From the NCBI GenBank assembly GCA_023400055.1, contig JAEXFN010000021.1, positions 73,719 through 137,718 on the forward strand: DNA of 64,000 bases. The letters run 5' to 3'. The number at the start of each line of letters is the position of its first letter. The stretch's first letter is position 1. The position numbers and the translations under genes are program-made. Origin of the DNA: Bacillota bacterium (lineage in GTDB: Bacteria > Bacillota > UBA4882 > UBA8346). Below, piece by piece: positions 18,404 through 27,985 of this stretch. The notes beneath the pieces are model-generated. The model saw nothing but the letters and a program-made list of their open reading frames with translations, ran no database searches and was not told the origin of the DNA.

Positions 18404-19339
18404 ATGGCCGATACATACTGGTGCGAAGTGAAATTGGCGACGGCGCCGGCCGCTGCGGCCGAATTGATCGCCGATTATTTTCAAGAGGAAGGCGCCGGCG
18501 GGGTTGTCTATGACGATCCGGCCATTCTGGAACAAGTTACTTTGACTGATGATGAGTGCCTCGGCGAAGAATTCCATGCGCAATTGCCGGAGGCGTTCGG
18601 GATTCGGGCTTACTTCCCGGTGGATGACCGGCTGGGGGAGCGGCTGCAACGGTTGACGAGCAAACTCCAGCCATTGCTCGGGACCCGTCCCGAATTCGAA
18701 TTGCGGCAGATCCGTGAGGAAGATTGGGCCGAGGCGTGGAAAAGCTATTTCAAGCCGGAACATATCGGTCAGATCGTAATTAAGCCGAGCTGGGAAAGTT
18801 ATACTCCGCAAGAGGACGAGTTGGTGGTGGAGCTCGACCCGGGTATGGCCTTCGGGACCGGAACCCATCCTACGACCCGCCTTTGCCTGATGTTGTTGCA
18901 GGAATTGGTGCGCTCCCCGCTGCAGGTGCTGGATGTCGGGACCGGCTCGGGGATCCTGGCGGTCAGCGCCGCCAAACTGGGAGCCGCCGCGGTGCTGGCT
19001 TCGGATATCGACCCCTTGGCGGTGCGCATCGCGGCCGAAAACGCCGGGCGCAACGGCGTGGCCGACCGGATCGTCTGCCGCGAGGGGAACCTGCTGGAAC
19101 TTGGTTTAACGAAAAAGTTTGATCTGGTGGTTGCCAATATTATCGCCAACGCTATTTTGACGATTATTCCCGATGTTCCGGGAGTCTTGGCGCCTGGCGG
19201 CCGTTTTCTGGCCTCGGGGATTATCGGGGAACGCTATCCCGAAGTCCAAGCCGCTCTCGAAGCCCACGGTTTTGCCATCGAAAAGAGTGTGCCCGAGGAT
19301 GGCTGGGTAGCGGTGATCGCCGCAAAAAAGGATCAGTAA
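18404..19339 (+). CDS. prmA: Ribosomal protein L11 methyltransferase
   Basis: A 311-residue SAM-dependent methyltransferase. The PrmA hallmarks are LDPGMAFGTGTHPTTRLCL, the SAM-binding motif VLDVGTGSGILAVSAAKLGA and the substrate motif VVANIIANAI. PrmA trimethylates ribosomal protein L11. An AAAGGAG site lies before the ATG. It follows dnaJ and precedes rsmE, as in many Firmicutes. Confidence 0.96.
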   Translation: MADTYWCEVKLATAPAAAAELIADYFQEEGAGGVVYDDPAILEQVTLTDDECLGEEFHAQLPEAFGIRAYFPVDDRLGERLQRLTSKLQPLLGTRPEFELRQIREEDWAEAWKSYFKPEHIGQIVIKPSWESYTPQEDELVVELDPGMAFGTGTHPTTRLCLMLLQELVRSPLQVLDVGTGSGILAVSAAKLGAAAVLASDIDPLAVRIAAENAGRNGVADRIVCREGNLLELGLTKKFDLVVANIIANAILTIIPDVPGVLAPGGRFLASGIIGERYPEVQAALEAHGFAIEKSVPEDGWVAVIAAKKDQ

Positions 19340-19359
19340 GGCACGATAGGACGGTTGCG

Positions 19360-20106
19360 ATGACCCGATTTTTTATTCCGGCGGATCAGATCGCCGGAAA
19401 ACACGTGGTATTAAAAGGCGCGGACGCGCATCATCTGTCCAAGGTTCTGCGGAACAAGGTGGGCGATGAACTGATCGTGCTCAATGGCAAGGGCGAAGAG
19501 TACCGGGCTGTAATCACCGCGTTGCAGAACGACGCGGTTCAGGTCGAACTGCTCGAAGCCATCGGCCGCCAGGCGGAAGCTTCCGTCCGGATTCACCTCG
19601 TTCAGGGCATGCCCAAAGGCGAAAAAATCGAATGGATCCTGCAGAAAAATACCGAGTTGGGCGTGGCCGGTTTCCAACCGGTGCTGACCGAGCGGAGCAC
19701 CGTGCGGCTGGACCCAGCGACCCGCGCCAAGAAGCATGAACGGTGGAGCAAGATCATCCGGGAAGCCGCGGAACAATCCGGGCGGCAGATCCTTCCCGAG
19801 CTCGAGCCGGTCCGGGAATGGCGGGAACTGTTGGCACGTCCGTTCCGTCCCGGCCTGGTCCTTATCCCTTGGGAAGGGGAGAGAACGCGGTCATTGCGCG
19901 AGGCGCTGAACCAACCCGCTGAAACTCCGGAGCATATCACGGTCCTTATCGGACCCGAAGGCGGCTTTTCCTTGGCCGAGGTGGAACAGGCGCAAGAGGC
20001 GGGCGCGATTCCGGTCACGCTGGGCCCGCGGATCTTGCGGACCGAAACGGCCGGCCTGGCGGTAACCGCAGCCATCTTGTATCATTACGGGGAATTGGGC
20101 GGTTAA
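19360..20106 (+). CDS. rsmE: 16S rRNA (uracil-1498-N3)-methyltransferase
   Basis: A 248-residue SPOUT-class methyltransferase of the RsmE family. An N-terminal PUA-like domain (HHLSKVLRNKVGDELIVLNG) is followed by the knotted SPOUT domain with IGPEGGFSLAEVE and LGPRILRTETAGLAV, the SAM-binding knot. It modifies U1498 of 16S rRNA. It lies 20 bp after prmA, and its stop codon overlaps the convergent yqhG-like gene by 4 bp. Confidence 0.95.
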   Translation: MTRFFIPADQIAGKHVVLKGADAHHLSKVLRNKVGDELIVLNGKGEEYRAVITALQNDAVQVELLEAIGRQAEASVRIHLVQGMPKGEKIEWILQKNTELGVAGFQPVLTERSTVRLDPATRAKKHERWSKIIREAAEQSGRQILPELEPVREWRELLARPFRPGLVLIPWEGERTRSLREALNQPAETPEHITVLIGPEGGFSLAEVEQAQEAGAIPVTLGPRILRTETAGLAVTAAILYHYGELGG

Positions 20107-21053
20107 TGAACGCCAGGATTTAAATTTGGATTCGGCTCCGGCTCTTTGTGGAGCCGCTTGACCCGCCGCCGCACCGGATCATAGAGCAGCGGCCCCAGCG
20201 ATGGGTCCTGAAACGATTCGATGGTATACACGATCAAAGGCAGATTAATCACGGCGGTATTGATAATGCTGATCCGGACCACCGGCCGGAATTTGCGGTA
20301 GATCTCGGCCACCCGGCGGTAAAACCCGGGATCCTCATCCGAGGTCGCGTGTTCTTCCTGATAGTAACTCTCCAGATATTTGACCTCTTCCTCCCAGCGC
20401 ACCTGGGCGACTTCGACCCACTTCCGGTCATGCTTCTCCAAAAGCCATTGGAGATGATTGAACAAGGCCGTAAATCCTTCGCGATAGGGGATCTTTCTTT
20501 TCTCCAAGTTTTTTTTGGGCGGATTGGGCGTGATCTTGCGTTTCGCCAATTCGGCCAGGAGATCGGTGGCGATCTCGCCGGTGGTCAGATTGATCCCCAG
20601 GGAATAGAGTTCATCAAATTTTTCATCCGTCTCGAAGCTGGCTTTAAAATTGACCAACAGATGGGGCTGGTAGAGCAGGAACGGTTGTTCGAAAAAGAAG
20701 CCCGGTTTTTCTTCCAGCAATGCGGCGATCTCCCGCTGGGTGCGGCGGGGGTCGAGGTCGTAGGAGCAGGTGCCGCGGGAGATTAGGCCGCGTTGCCGGA
20801 TGCCGTCGACAAACCATTGCAGCCGGAAACTGCCTTGGTTCACCAGTTCCGACCCCGGGTATTTGGCCAGCAGGTTCGGCTCGCAGACCATCTGCAGATT
20901 TAAAGTTTCGGTCCGGGCCGGCCGGAAGAAAGAAGGGGGGACCTCCGTCTGGCATTGGGCCATGATCAACTCGGCTTCGATGACGTGATATGGAGCACCG
21001 GAAATCTTCAAGGTATCGACGATAAAACTGAACACGCGCTGGCTATCGGGCAT
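20103..21053 (-). CDS. YqhG-like conserved protein
   Basis: A 316-residue protein without membrane segments that I match to the YqhG family of Bacillus. The match rests on its length, the conserved-looking RARTETLNLQ-like region (here PARTETLNLQMVCEP) and its place beside an SNF2 helicase, as yqhG lies beside yqhH in Bacillus. The function is unknown in the family. ATG 21053 is preferred because GAGG lies 5 nt upstream; ATG 21068 is in frame but has no site. It is transcribed after the SNF2 gene with a 63-bp gap. Confidence 0.75.
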   Translation of the reverse strand: MPDSQRVFSFIVDTLKISGAPYHVIEAELIMAQCQTEVPPSFFRPARTETLNLQMVCEPNLLAKYPGSELVNQGSFRLQWFVDGIRQRGLISRGTCSYDLDPRRTQREIAALLEEKPGFFFEQPFLLYQPHLLVNFKASFETDEKFDELYSLGINLTTGEIATDLLAELAKRKITPNPPKKNLEKRKIPYREGFTALFNHLQWLLEKHDRKWVEVAQVRWEEEVKYLESYYQEEHATSDEDPGFYRRVAEIYRKFRPVVRISIINTAVINLPLIVYTIESFQDPSLGPLLYDPVRRRVKRLHKEPEPNPNLNPGVH

Positions 21054-21116
21054 AAAAACCTCATCCAATTTTAAAATTTTCGGAATTGCCGCTCCGGAAT
21101 TGCCGTTTTTGCCAAG

Positions 21117-22913
21117 TTACAAAAGCTCTGAAAAGTCATCCTGCTCCGCTTCCAGCAAAGTCTCGATCTCCTGGCCGAGCCGGGCAAAGCCCCGGTTCAT
21201 TTCCTCTTGGGAACCGGACTGGGTGACCACTGCCATGATGCGGGCCTCGAAGCTCTTGCCCTGGGTGAGCTTGCTGATGACCCGCTCGCTCTCGCCGATG
21301 ACCAGCTCGAACATCCGCACCTTTTCATGCAACAACCGCAGCAGGTGTTCCTCGATGGTACCCCGCGTCGAAAGGTTATAGATAAACACATCGCGCGTCT
21401 GGCCCAAGCGGTGGATCCGGCCGATCCGCTGCTCCAACCGCATCGGATTCCAGGGCAGATCGTAGTTGATCATCGTATTGCAAAACTGCAGGTTAATCCC
21501 CTCGCCGCCCGATTCGGTACAGACGAGGACCTGATATTTGGGATACTCCTTGAACTCATACTTGGTGAACTCTTTTTTGCTGGCCGACAGGCTGCCGTCG
21601 AAGGCCAGGCTGAAGACGCCGGCTTGTTCCAAACGGGTCCGGATATAACTCTGGGTCGCCAGAAACTCGGTGAAAATGATCACTTTCTCCGGAGTTTTTT
21701 TGACCAGATCGATGACCACCCTCATCTTGGAATTGTCCTTGATCTGTTGTGCCAGCTTGAAAAGGGCGGCGGCCTGTTCCTGGCGTTCTTCTTCGATATT
21801 CATCGATTGCGCCAGTTTGAAGAGGGTCAGCACCGCCGCGAAGGTGCTGGAACAGATCTCCCGCTGCAAGGTGAGCAGCGGCAGGCCGCCCAGGCCGGAG
21901 CTGTCCAGCCGCAGGCTCTGGCGGATGAACCCGCTGACATCGTCATACAGGCGCTGCTCCAGATCGGTCAGGGTGATCGGGATATCCTGGACGTGTCGCT
22001 TGGTGAATCCCATGTTTGAGCCATGTTTGTTGCGGATCATGACCTCATTTAAGAGTCCCTTCAATTCCTGAGGGTTCTTCGGTTTCCGCTTGTCATGGGT
22101 ATAGCGGCTTTTAAAGCTGCGGTAGTTGCCCAACTGTCCCGGTCGAAGCAAGGAGATCAGGTTAAAAAGTTCCTTCAGATCGTTCTGCAGCGGCGTGGCG
22201 GTCAGCAAGAGAAAGTACTTTTTCTGGATGCTGTTTACAAACTGCCAGTTCTGGGTGGTGGTGCTCTTCAGTTTATGAGCCTCGTCCACGATCACCAGAT
22301 CAAAGTAGAGATCGAGGATCTGCTGGCGGTGGATCTCCTTCTTGGCGGTATCGATAGAAGCGATCAGATAATCATAATGAGCCCAGTCGTATTCGCGGCG
22401 GGCGATCAGGGTGGGGATCTCAAACTTCTCGCGCAGCTCGGTTTCCCATTGCCGGCAGAGCGTGGCCGGGGTCAAAATTAAAAAGCGTTTCACCAACCCC
22501 CGCAGCATATATTCTTTAAGAATCATCGCCGCTTCGATGGTTTTGCCCAGCCCGACCTCGTCGGCGAGGATGGCTCGGCCGCGCATCTGCGAGATGACTT
22601 TCTTGACGGTTTCCAATTGATGGGGATAGGCGATGACCCCGTTCTGGCGCCAATGTTCCTGCAGATGGCTGATGACCTGCAACTCTTCGAAACCCCGGCT
22701 CAAGGTCAGTTCCTCGCCGCGATAATGCAGCAAGAAGGCATCCCAGCTGTCCCACTGTTTGCGGCGCATCGGGAGCAAGAACCGGGCAAAATCATCCGGG
22801 GCCTCGATCACCGGCTGGAAATCGGGGAAGAGTTTGGCCAATTGCGCTGTGCCCTTTGGATCCTCCGGATTCCTGGCGGTAAGTTGCTCCCTGGTTATGG
22901 TCGATGCTTCCAA
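21117..22913 (-). CDS. SNF2-family helicase (YqhH-like)
   Basis: A 598-residue superfamily 2 ATPase of the SNF2/RapA type. Motif I is ADEVGLGKTIEA, motif II is DEAHKL, motif III is LTATPLQND, and the C-terminal half has CTESGGEGINLQ, NPMRLEQRIGRIHRLGQ. It would act as a DNA- or RNA-polymerase-remodelling translocase. No extra N- or C-terminal domain is evident. The TTG at 22913 is the likely start, because GGAGG lies 6 nt before it; an in-frame ATG at 22949 has no site. Together with the YqhG-like gene it forms a two-gene unit. Confidence 0.9.
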   Translation of the reverse strand: MEASTITREQLTARNPEDPKGTAQLAKLFPDFQPVIEAPDDFARFLLPMRRKQWDSWDAFLLHYRGEELTLSRGFEELQVISHLQEHWRQNGVIAYPHQLETVKKVISQMRGRAILADEVGLGKTIEAAMILKEYMLRGLVKRFLILTPATLCRQWETELREKFEIPTLIARREYDWAHYDYLIASIDTAKKEIHRQQILDLYFDLVIVDEAHKLKSTTTQNWQFVNSIQKKYFLLLTATPLQNDLKELFNLISLLRPGQLGNYRSFKSRYTHDKRKPKNPQELKGLLNEVMIRNKHGSNMGFTKRHVQDIPITLTDLEQRLYDDVSGFIRQSLRLDSSGLGGLPLLTLQREICSSTFAAVLTLFKLAQSMNIEEERQEQAAALFKLAQQIKDNSKMRVVIDLVKKTPEKVIIFTEFLATQSYIRTRLEQAGVFSLAFDGSLSASKKEFTKYEFKEYPKYQVLVCTESGGEGINLQFCNTMINYDLPWNPMRLEQRIGRIHRLGQTRDVFIYNLSTRGTIEEHLLRLLHEKVRMFELVIGESERVISKLTQGKSFEARIMAVVTQSGSQEEMNRGFARLGQEIETLLEAEQDDFSELL

Positions 22914-23564
22914 GTTACTCCTCCATTTTGGCCCGAGCGGCCCACACATTTTAAGGCGCGCTTAAAAATTATTATGACCGTAAGAAGCTTATTTTAATCC
23001 TGGCAGCGGCTTTTCCCTCATTCCTTTCGCAGAATCAGTTTCCCCAGAAGATAATCGGACTTCATCAAATAGCATATTGATCGCGATAAATAAAAATATT
23101 GATCCGATAATTGAATTTCCATGGGCAATAAATAATATTCCGATCGCGATAATTGAATTTCCGATCCCAATAATCGAATATTCGATCCCGATAATTAACT
23201 TTTTCATCTGACAAAATGGAATTTCGATCGATACAATTTAATTTTTCATCTGACAAATCGTATTTTCGATCAGTCCAATTGAATTTGCGATCTGCCAAAA
23301 TATATTTGCCATCAGTCAAATCGAATTATTGCGTTATAAAAGTGAAATTGTTGGTTTTAAAATCAAAATATCCAATTAAAAATATAATATTTGTATTTTT
23401 ATATTCAAAATATGGATTTAAAATTAAATAAATGTTAAATTGAATTGAATGATGGCGCAGAGACTTTTTTAATGAAGGGAAACCGGCAACTCTGTTGAAA
23501 GAGAATAGCGAGTTTTGGATTGGGTCCCCTCGGAATGACTTCAAAACCCGGAAAGGAGAAGAGG
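22914..23564. other. Divergent AT-rich intergenic region with array B
   Basis: About 650 bp between divergent SNF2 and pta genes. It contains tandem array B and, at 23336-23440, a very AT-rich stretch. Promoters for both flanking genes must lie here but no convincing boxes can be singled out. I see no gene. Confidence 0.55.
23079..23331. repeat. Tandem array B, 21-bp AT-rich unit, about 12 copies
   Basis: A degenerate repeat whose units start (G/C)ATC and carry AATT- or ATTT-rich centres. The (G/C)ATC element falls at 23142, 23163, 23184, 23205, 23226, 23247, 23268, 23289 and 23310, exactly 21 bp apart; earlier copies at 23079, 23101 and about 23121 differ in spacing by one base. The A/T tracts are thereby placed on one face of the helix. 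It is unrelated in sequence to array C and only loosely similar to array A. Confidence 0.85.
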
Positions 23565-24575
23565 ATGATGGACTTTTTAAATGTCATTAAAGCCAAGGCC
23601 ATCTCGGCCCAGCAACGCATTTTATTGCCGGAAAGCAGCGACGGCAGGGTGCTCAAGGCGGCGCGGGAAATTACCGATCAAAGGCTGGCGCAGATCACGC
23701 TGATCGGAGATGAATCGCAACTTCGCCGCCAGGCCGCTGAATTGGGGGTCGGCATCGCCGATGTGGAGGTAATTTCGCCGCTGGAATATCCCAAGCATGA
23801 TCAGTATGTCGAAACCCTCTACCAACTGCGCAAGGAAAAAGGGCTATCGTTGGATGGCGCCCGGGAGGCGTTGAACAATCCTTTATATTTCGGCACCATG
23901 ATGGTTTACTCCGGGGACATGGACGGCATGGTGGCCGGATCGATCAACACCACCGGCAACGTGCTCCGGCCGGCGCTGCAGATCATCAAAACGGAGCGGC
24001 GCTATAAGGCGGTCTCCGGCGCTTTCCTGATTTTCGTGCCGGATTGTATCCTCGGGGAGCACGGGCTGTTTGTCTTTGCCGACTGCGCCGTGAATGTCAA
24101 TCCGGATGCGCGGACGCTGGCGGAGAGCGGCATCCAGGCCGGACATACCGCCAGGAACCTGGCCAATTTTGAGCCGGTCATCAGTTTCCTCTCTTTCTCC
24201 ACCAAGGGAAGCGCCAGCCATGAAACGGTCGACAAGGTCAGGGAAGCGGTTCAAATCGCCCGGGAAATGGAGCCTGCTTTGGCAATCGACGGCGAGTTTC
24301 AGGCCGACGCGGCGCTGATCCCGGCGGTGGGCCGCCAAAAAGCGCCCGGGAGTCCGGTGGCCGGCAAAGCCAATGTGCTCGTCTTCCCGGATCTGCAGTC
24401 CGGCAACATCGGTTATAAGTTGGTGGAGCGGCTGGCCAAAGCCGTGGCGATCGGGCCGATCCTGCAAGGCCTGGCCAAACCGGTGAACGATCTGTCGCGC
24501 GGCTGCAACAGCGCTGATATCGTCAACATGGTGGCGATCACCGCGGTGCAAGCCCAAGCTGCGGTCCGCCCCTAA
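23565..24575 (+). CDS. pta: Phosphate acetyltransferase
   Basis: A 336-residue phosphotransacetylase of the short bacterial type. It has RILLPESSDGRVLKAA at the N-terminus, the conserved GTMMVYSGDMDGMVAGS loop, PDLQSGNIGYKLVERLAKA, and ends with LSRGCNSADIVNMVAITAVQA, the family's C-terminal signature. It interconverts acetyl-CoA and acetyl phosphate. No ackA lies next to it. ATG 23565 follows AGGAG by 6 nt; ATG 23568 is also possible. Confidence 0.95.
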   Translation: MMDFLNVIKAKAISAQQRILLPESSDGRVLKAAREITDQRLAQITLIGDESQLRRQAAELGVGIADVEVISPLEYPKHDQYVETLYQLRKEKGLSLDGAREALNNPLYFGTMMVYSGDMDGMVAGSINTTGNVLRPALQIIKTERRYKAVSGAFLIFVPDCILGEHGLFVFADCAVNVNPDARTLAESGIQAGHTARNLANFEPVISFLSFSTKGSASHETVDKVREAVQIAREMEPALAIDGEFQADAALIPAVGRQKAPGSPVAGKANVLVFPDLQSGNIGYKLVERLAKAVAIGPILQGLAKPVNDLSRGCNSADIVNMVAITAVQAQAAVRP

Positions 24576-24731
24576 AGGGCAGGGAATGCGGAAACGGAGC
24601 GGCCCGGAAAACGAATCGCGAGAGAAACGGGACTCGAGCGGGAGCAGTTCTTTTTCAAAGCGGTTATCTTCTCAGGCAGGAAGGTTCGGCCCGATCGTCG
24701 AATGTTTATCCTCGGAAAAGTGAGGTTAGCC

Positions 24732-27200
24732 ATGAACGTTCAACGATTTTTAGCGAAGATCACCGCCGACCGGAATTACCAGGGACAGATCGTCTTCGAG
24801 CAACAGTCGTCCGCCAAGGAAGCGGTCTGGGGCCGGCTCGATCCGCCGCTCAGCGAACCGGTGCACCGGCTATTGGCGGAACGGGGGATCCAGGATCTCT
24901 ACGTCCATCAGGCCGATGCCATCAACGCCATCCGCAACGGCCGCCATACCGTAGTGGTGACCGGGACCGCCAGCGGGAAAACGCTCTGCTATCATCTGCC
25001 CGCCCTGGAGAGCTATCTGGCCGACCCGCAGAGCCGGGCGCTTTTTCTCTATCCCACCAAAGCGCTGGCCCAGGATCAATTAAAAAGCCTGCAACGGCTG
25101 GTCGAAGGTCTCCCGGGGCCGCCGCCGGCGATGGGCACCTATGACGGCGACACGCCGGTCAACCTCCGCAAAACCCTGCGCGATCGCGGCAATTTCGTGC
25201 TGACCAACCCGGATATGCTGCACCAGGGAATCCTGCCGAAGCATCCCGCCTGGTCCGCATTTTTCGCCAATCTAAAATACGTGGTCATTGACGAGGTCCA
25301 TACTTACCGCGGCGTGTTCGGTTCCAACGTCGCCAATGTGATGCGGCGGCTGATCCGGATCTGCCGCCATTACGGCAGCAGGCCGGTTTTCATCGCGGCT
25401 TCGGCCACCATCCATAATCCGTTGGAACACGCCCAGGAACTGGTGGGGCTGCCGATGGAGCTGGTGGATAACGACGGCGCGCCACGCGGCAGCAAACATT
25501 TTATCTTTTGGAATCCGCCGTATTTGGATGAAACCCGGACCGAGCGCCGCAGCGCCAATACCGAAGCGGCCTGGCTGATGACGGAGCTAATCCGGGAGCG
25601 GATTCCCACCATTACCTTTACCAAAGCCCGGGTCGTCACCGAACTGCTCTACCGCTACGTCCAGGATCAATTGCAACGCTACAGTCCGTCGCTGGCGGGG
25701 AAGATCCGGGCTTACCGGGGCGGCTATCTGCCGGAAGAACGCCGCGAGATCGAGCGGCAGCTCTTCTCCGGAGAACTGCTGGGCGTGGCCAGCACCAATG
25801 CTTTGGAACTGGGAATTGACATCGGACAGCTCGACGCCTGCCTGATCACCGGCTACCCGGGGACCATCGCTTCCACCTGGCAGCAAGCGGGCCGGGTCGG
25901 CCGGGCGCACGAGGAATCGCTGGTGATCTATATTCCGCATCAAAATCCGATCGATCAGTATCTGGTCAAGAATCCCCAATACTTTTTTGAACGGAATCCC
26001 GAAGCCGCGGTGATCGATCCGAACAACCCCCATATTCTGATGGGGCACTTGCGTTGCGCCGCCCTGGAAGCGCCGGTGACCGGGCTGGACTGTCAGACGT
26101 TTGGCGCCTATGCCCCGGCCTTGCTGGAACTTTTGGGCGAGGCGGGCGAATTGAAACAGCTGCATCAGCAGTGGTATTGGCGGTCGAACGGGTTTCCGCC
26201 GGCCGATGTCAGTTTGCGCAATATTTCCGATAACACTTTCAGTATCGTCGATGTTTCCACTCAACCCGGCAAGGTCATCGGCACGTTGGAAGAGGCCAGC
26301 GCCTATCAGCAGATTTATACCGAAGCGATCTACCTGCACGATGGGGAGACCTATTTCGTTAAAGAGATGAACGTGCCGCAGAAGGTTTCCTATGTCGAGA
26401 AGATCGATGTGGATTATTATACGCAATCGATTACCGAGGTTCAGATCACTACGACCGCTAAGGAACTGGAGCGGGAATGGCGCAAGGCCGCCACCGGGTT
26501 CGGCGACGTGGAAGTGATGATCAAACCGTATCTGTTCCGGAAGATTAAGTTCGGTTCCAGGGACAGCATCGGTTTCGGCAAGATCGATCTGGAGCCGCAG
26601 GTAATGCAGACCAATGCGCTGTGGGTCGTGCCGCCGCCGTCCACCTTGCACCGGGTCAAAGAGTTTCAACGGGATCCGGTCGAAGCGCTGCTGGGTATCG
26701 CCAATGTGCTTACCGAAGTGCTGCCCTTTCTGGTGATGTGCGATACCGGGGATATCGGCTCGGTGGTCGATCTGAAAAATAACGGCGCGCCATCGATTTT
26801 CGTCTATGACAAGTTCCCGGGCGGCATCGGGTTTGCGCACCGCTCATTCGAAAACGTGGAGGACCTCTTCCATAAGGCGTTGGAACTGATCCAGACCTGT
26901 TCTTGCGAGGACGGCTGTCCGTCTTGCGTCGGTTCGCCACTGCCTCCTAATCCGCAGTTGGATCCGGACACTACCGCCAAGGGGCGGATCCCCGATAAGG
27001 AAGGGGCCTTGATTGTTCTGCATGACCTTTTGGAACTGGAGCCATATATCCCCAAGGAACGGACCGCGTCGGGCGCGGGGGGCGGCGTAGCGATCCCGGC
27101 TGCTCCCGATGTCCCGTTTCCGCCATTGCTCCGCTTGCCGGAGAAGATTGAACAGCAGCTCCGCCAGAAACTGGCGATGTCTGGGAGGAAGAACGGATGA
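24732..27200 (+). CDS. MrfA/YprA-like DEAD/DEAH helicase with C-terminal cysteine cluster
   Basis: An 822-residue superfamily 2 helicase. Motif I is VTGTASGKTLCY, motif II VIDEVHTYRG, motif III SATIHNP and motif VI QQAGRVGRAHEE. The C-terminal domain ends with a metal-binding cluster CSCEDGCPSCVG, which is typical of MrfA/YprA and Hrq1 helicases. In Bacillus MrfA acts with the exonuclease MrfB in repair of mitomycin lesions. No mrfB-like gene is adjacent here. ATG 24732 is chosen because GAGG lies 6 nt upstream; the frame is open from 24702. Its stop overlaps the next ATG by 4 bp. Confidence 0.92.
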   Translation: MNVQRFLAKITADRNYQGQIVFEQQSSAKEAVWGRLDPPLSEPVHRLLAERGIQDLYVHQADAINAIRNGRHTVVVTGTASGKTLCYHLPALESYLADPQSRALFLYPTKALAQDQLKSLQRLVEGLPGPPPAMGTYDGDTPVNLRKTLRDRGNFVLTNPDMLHQGILPKHPAWSAFFANLKYVVIDEVHTYRGVFGSNVANVMRRLIRICRHYGSRPVFIAASATIHNPLEHAQELVGLPMELVDNDGAPRGSKHFIFWNPPYLDETRTERRSANTEAAWLMTELIRERIPTITFTKARVVTELLYRYVQDQLQRYSPSLAGKIRAYRGGYLPEERREIERQLFSGELLGVASTNALELGIDIGQLDACLITGYPGTIASTWQQAGRVGRAHEESLVIYIPHQNPIDQYLVKNPQYFFERNPEAAVIDPNNPHILMGHLRCAALEAPVTGLDCQTFGAYAPALLELLGEAGELKQLHQQWYWRSNGFPPADVSLRNISDNTFSIVDVSTQPGKVIGTLEEASAYQQIYTEAIYLHDGETYFVKEMNVPQKVSYVEKIDVDYYTQSITEVQITTTAKELEREWRKAATGFGDVEVMIKPYLFRKIKFGSRDSIGFGKIDLEPQVMQTNALWVVPPPSTLHRVKEFQRDPVEALLGIANVLTEVLPFLVMCDTGDIGSVVDLKNNGAPSIFVYDKFPGGIGFAHRSFENVEDLFHKALELIQTCSCEDGCPSCVGSPLPPNPQLDPDTTAKGRIPDKEGALIVLHDLLELEPYIPKERTASGAGGGVAIPAAPDVPFPPLLRLPEKIEQQLRQKLAMSGRKNG

Positions 27201-27985
27201 ATGATATCAAATTGGCAGTTATCGGCGGTTCCGGCGTTTACCAGCCGGCGATGCTCGACGACGTGGCGGAGGTCGCGGTGGATACGCCGTACGGTTCGAT
27301 CCGGCCGATGGTGGGACGGATCGCCGGGAAAAAGGTGGCCTTTCTGGCGCGCCATGGCAAGGACCATTCGCTGTTGCCCCATCAGTTGAATTACCGCGCC
27401 AATCTTTGGGGATTGAAGGAACTGGGCGTGGAACGGATTATCGCCACCACCGCCGTGGGGAGCCTGCGCGAAGAATTCGCGCCGGGCTCGTTGGTGCTGG
27501 TGGATCAGTTTCTGGATTTCACCAAGCAACGGCCGTTGACCTTTTTTGAAAACGGTGACGTGCTCCGGGCGCACATCGATGTGACGGAACCGTATTGTTC
27601 CGATCTCCGGCGCCAGCTGGAGCAGGCGGCCGCTTCCCTCGGGATCGCCGTTCATTCCGGCGGCTGTTACGTCTGCGCCGAAGGCCCCCGTTATGAGACC
27701 GCGGCCGAGATTCGCATGTACCGGCAATTGGGCGGTTCGGTGGTGGGGATGACCGGGGTGCCTGAGGTGGTGCTCGCCAGAGAACTCGGCATCTGTTACG
27801 CCGGAATCAGCATGGTCACCAACTGGGGAGCGGGAATCAGTTCCAGCCCGTTGGCTCATGCTGACGTAGTTCAGATCATGAACGAGAATCAACAGAAGAT
27901 TGTCAATTTGATCATCCGTTGTTATCAGGAGATTACGAATGGTCGTACTTGCGCCTGCCGGGGCGGTAAGGGGGAGGATCATTGA
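27197..27985 (+). CDS. mtnP: S-methyl-5'-thioadenosine phosphorylase-family protein
   Basis: A 262-residue purine nucleoside phosphorylase of the MTAP class. It has AVIGGSGVY for phosphate binding, ARHGKDHSLLPHQLNYRAN, the CAEGPRYETAAEIRMYRQLG base-binding region and GMTGVPEVVLARELGICYAG. It cleaves 5'-methylthioadenosine (or a related nucleoside) to adenine and 5-methylthioribose-1-phosphate. Its ATG overlaps the stop of the helicase, and mtnA follows with a 1-bp overlap, so the product would pass to MtnA. Members of this family can prefer other purine nucleosides, so the substrate is supported mainly by the neighbour. Confidence 0.9.
   Translation: MNDIKLAVIGGSGVYQPAMLDDVAEVAVDTPYGSIRPMVGRIAGKKVAFLARHGKDHSLLPHQLNYRANLWGLKELGVERIIATTAVGSLREEFAPGSLVLVDQFLDFTKQRPLTFFENGDVLRAHIDVTEPYCSDLRRQLEQAAASLGIAVHSGGCYVCAEGPRYETAAEIRMYRQLGGSVVGMTGVPEVVLARELGICYAGISMVTNWGAGISSSPLAHADVVQIMNENQQKIVNLIIRCYQEITNGRTCACRGGKGEDH

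Noticed and set aside
23065..23319. Frame with DRKFNYR-like heptapeptides in array B
   Set aside because: Degenerate repeat DNA with strong AT bias; no ribosome site and copies vary at all codon positions alike.
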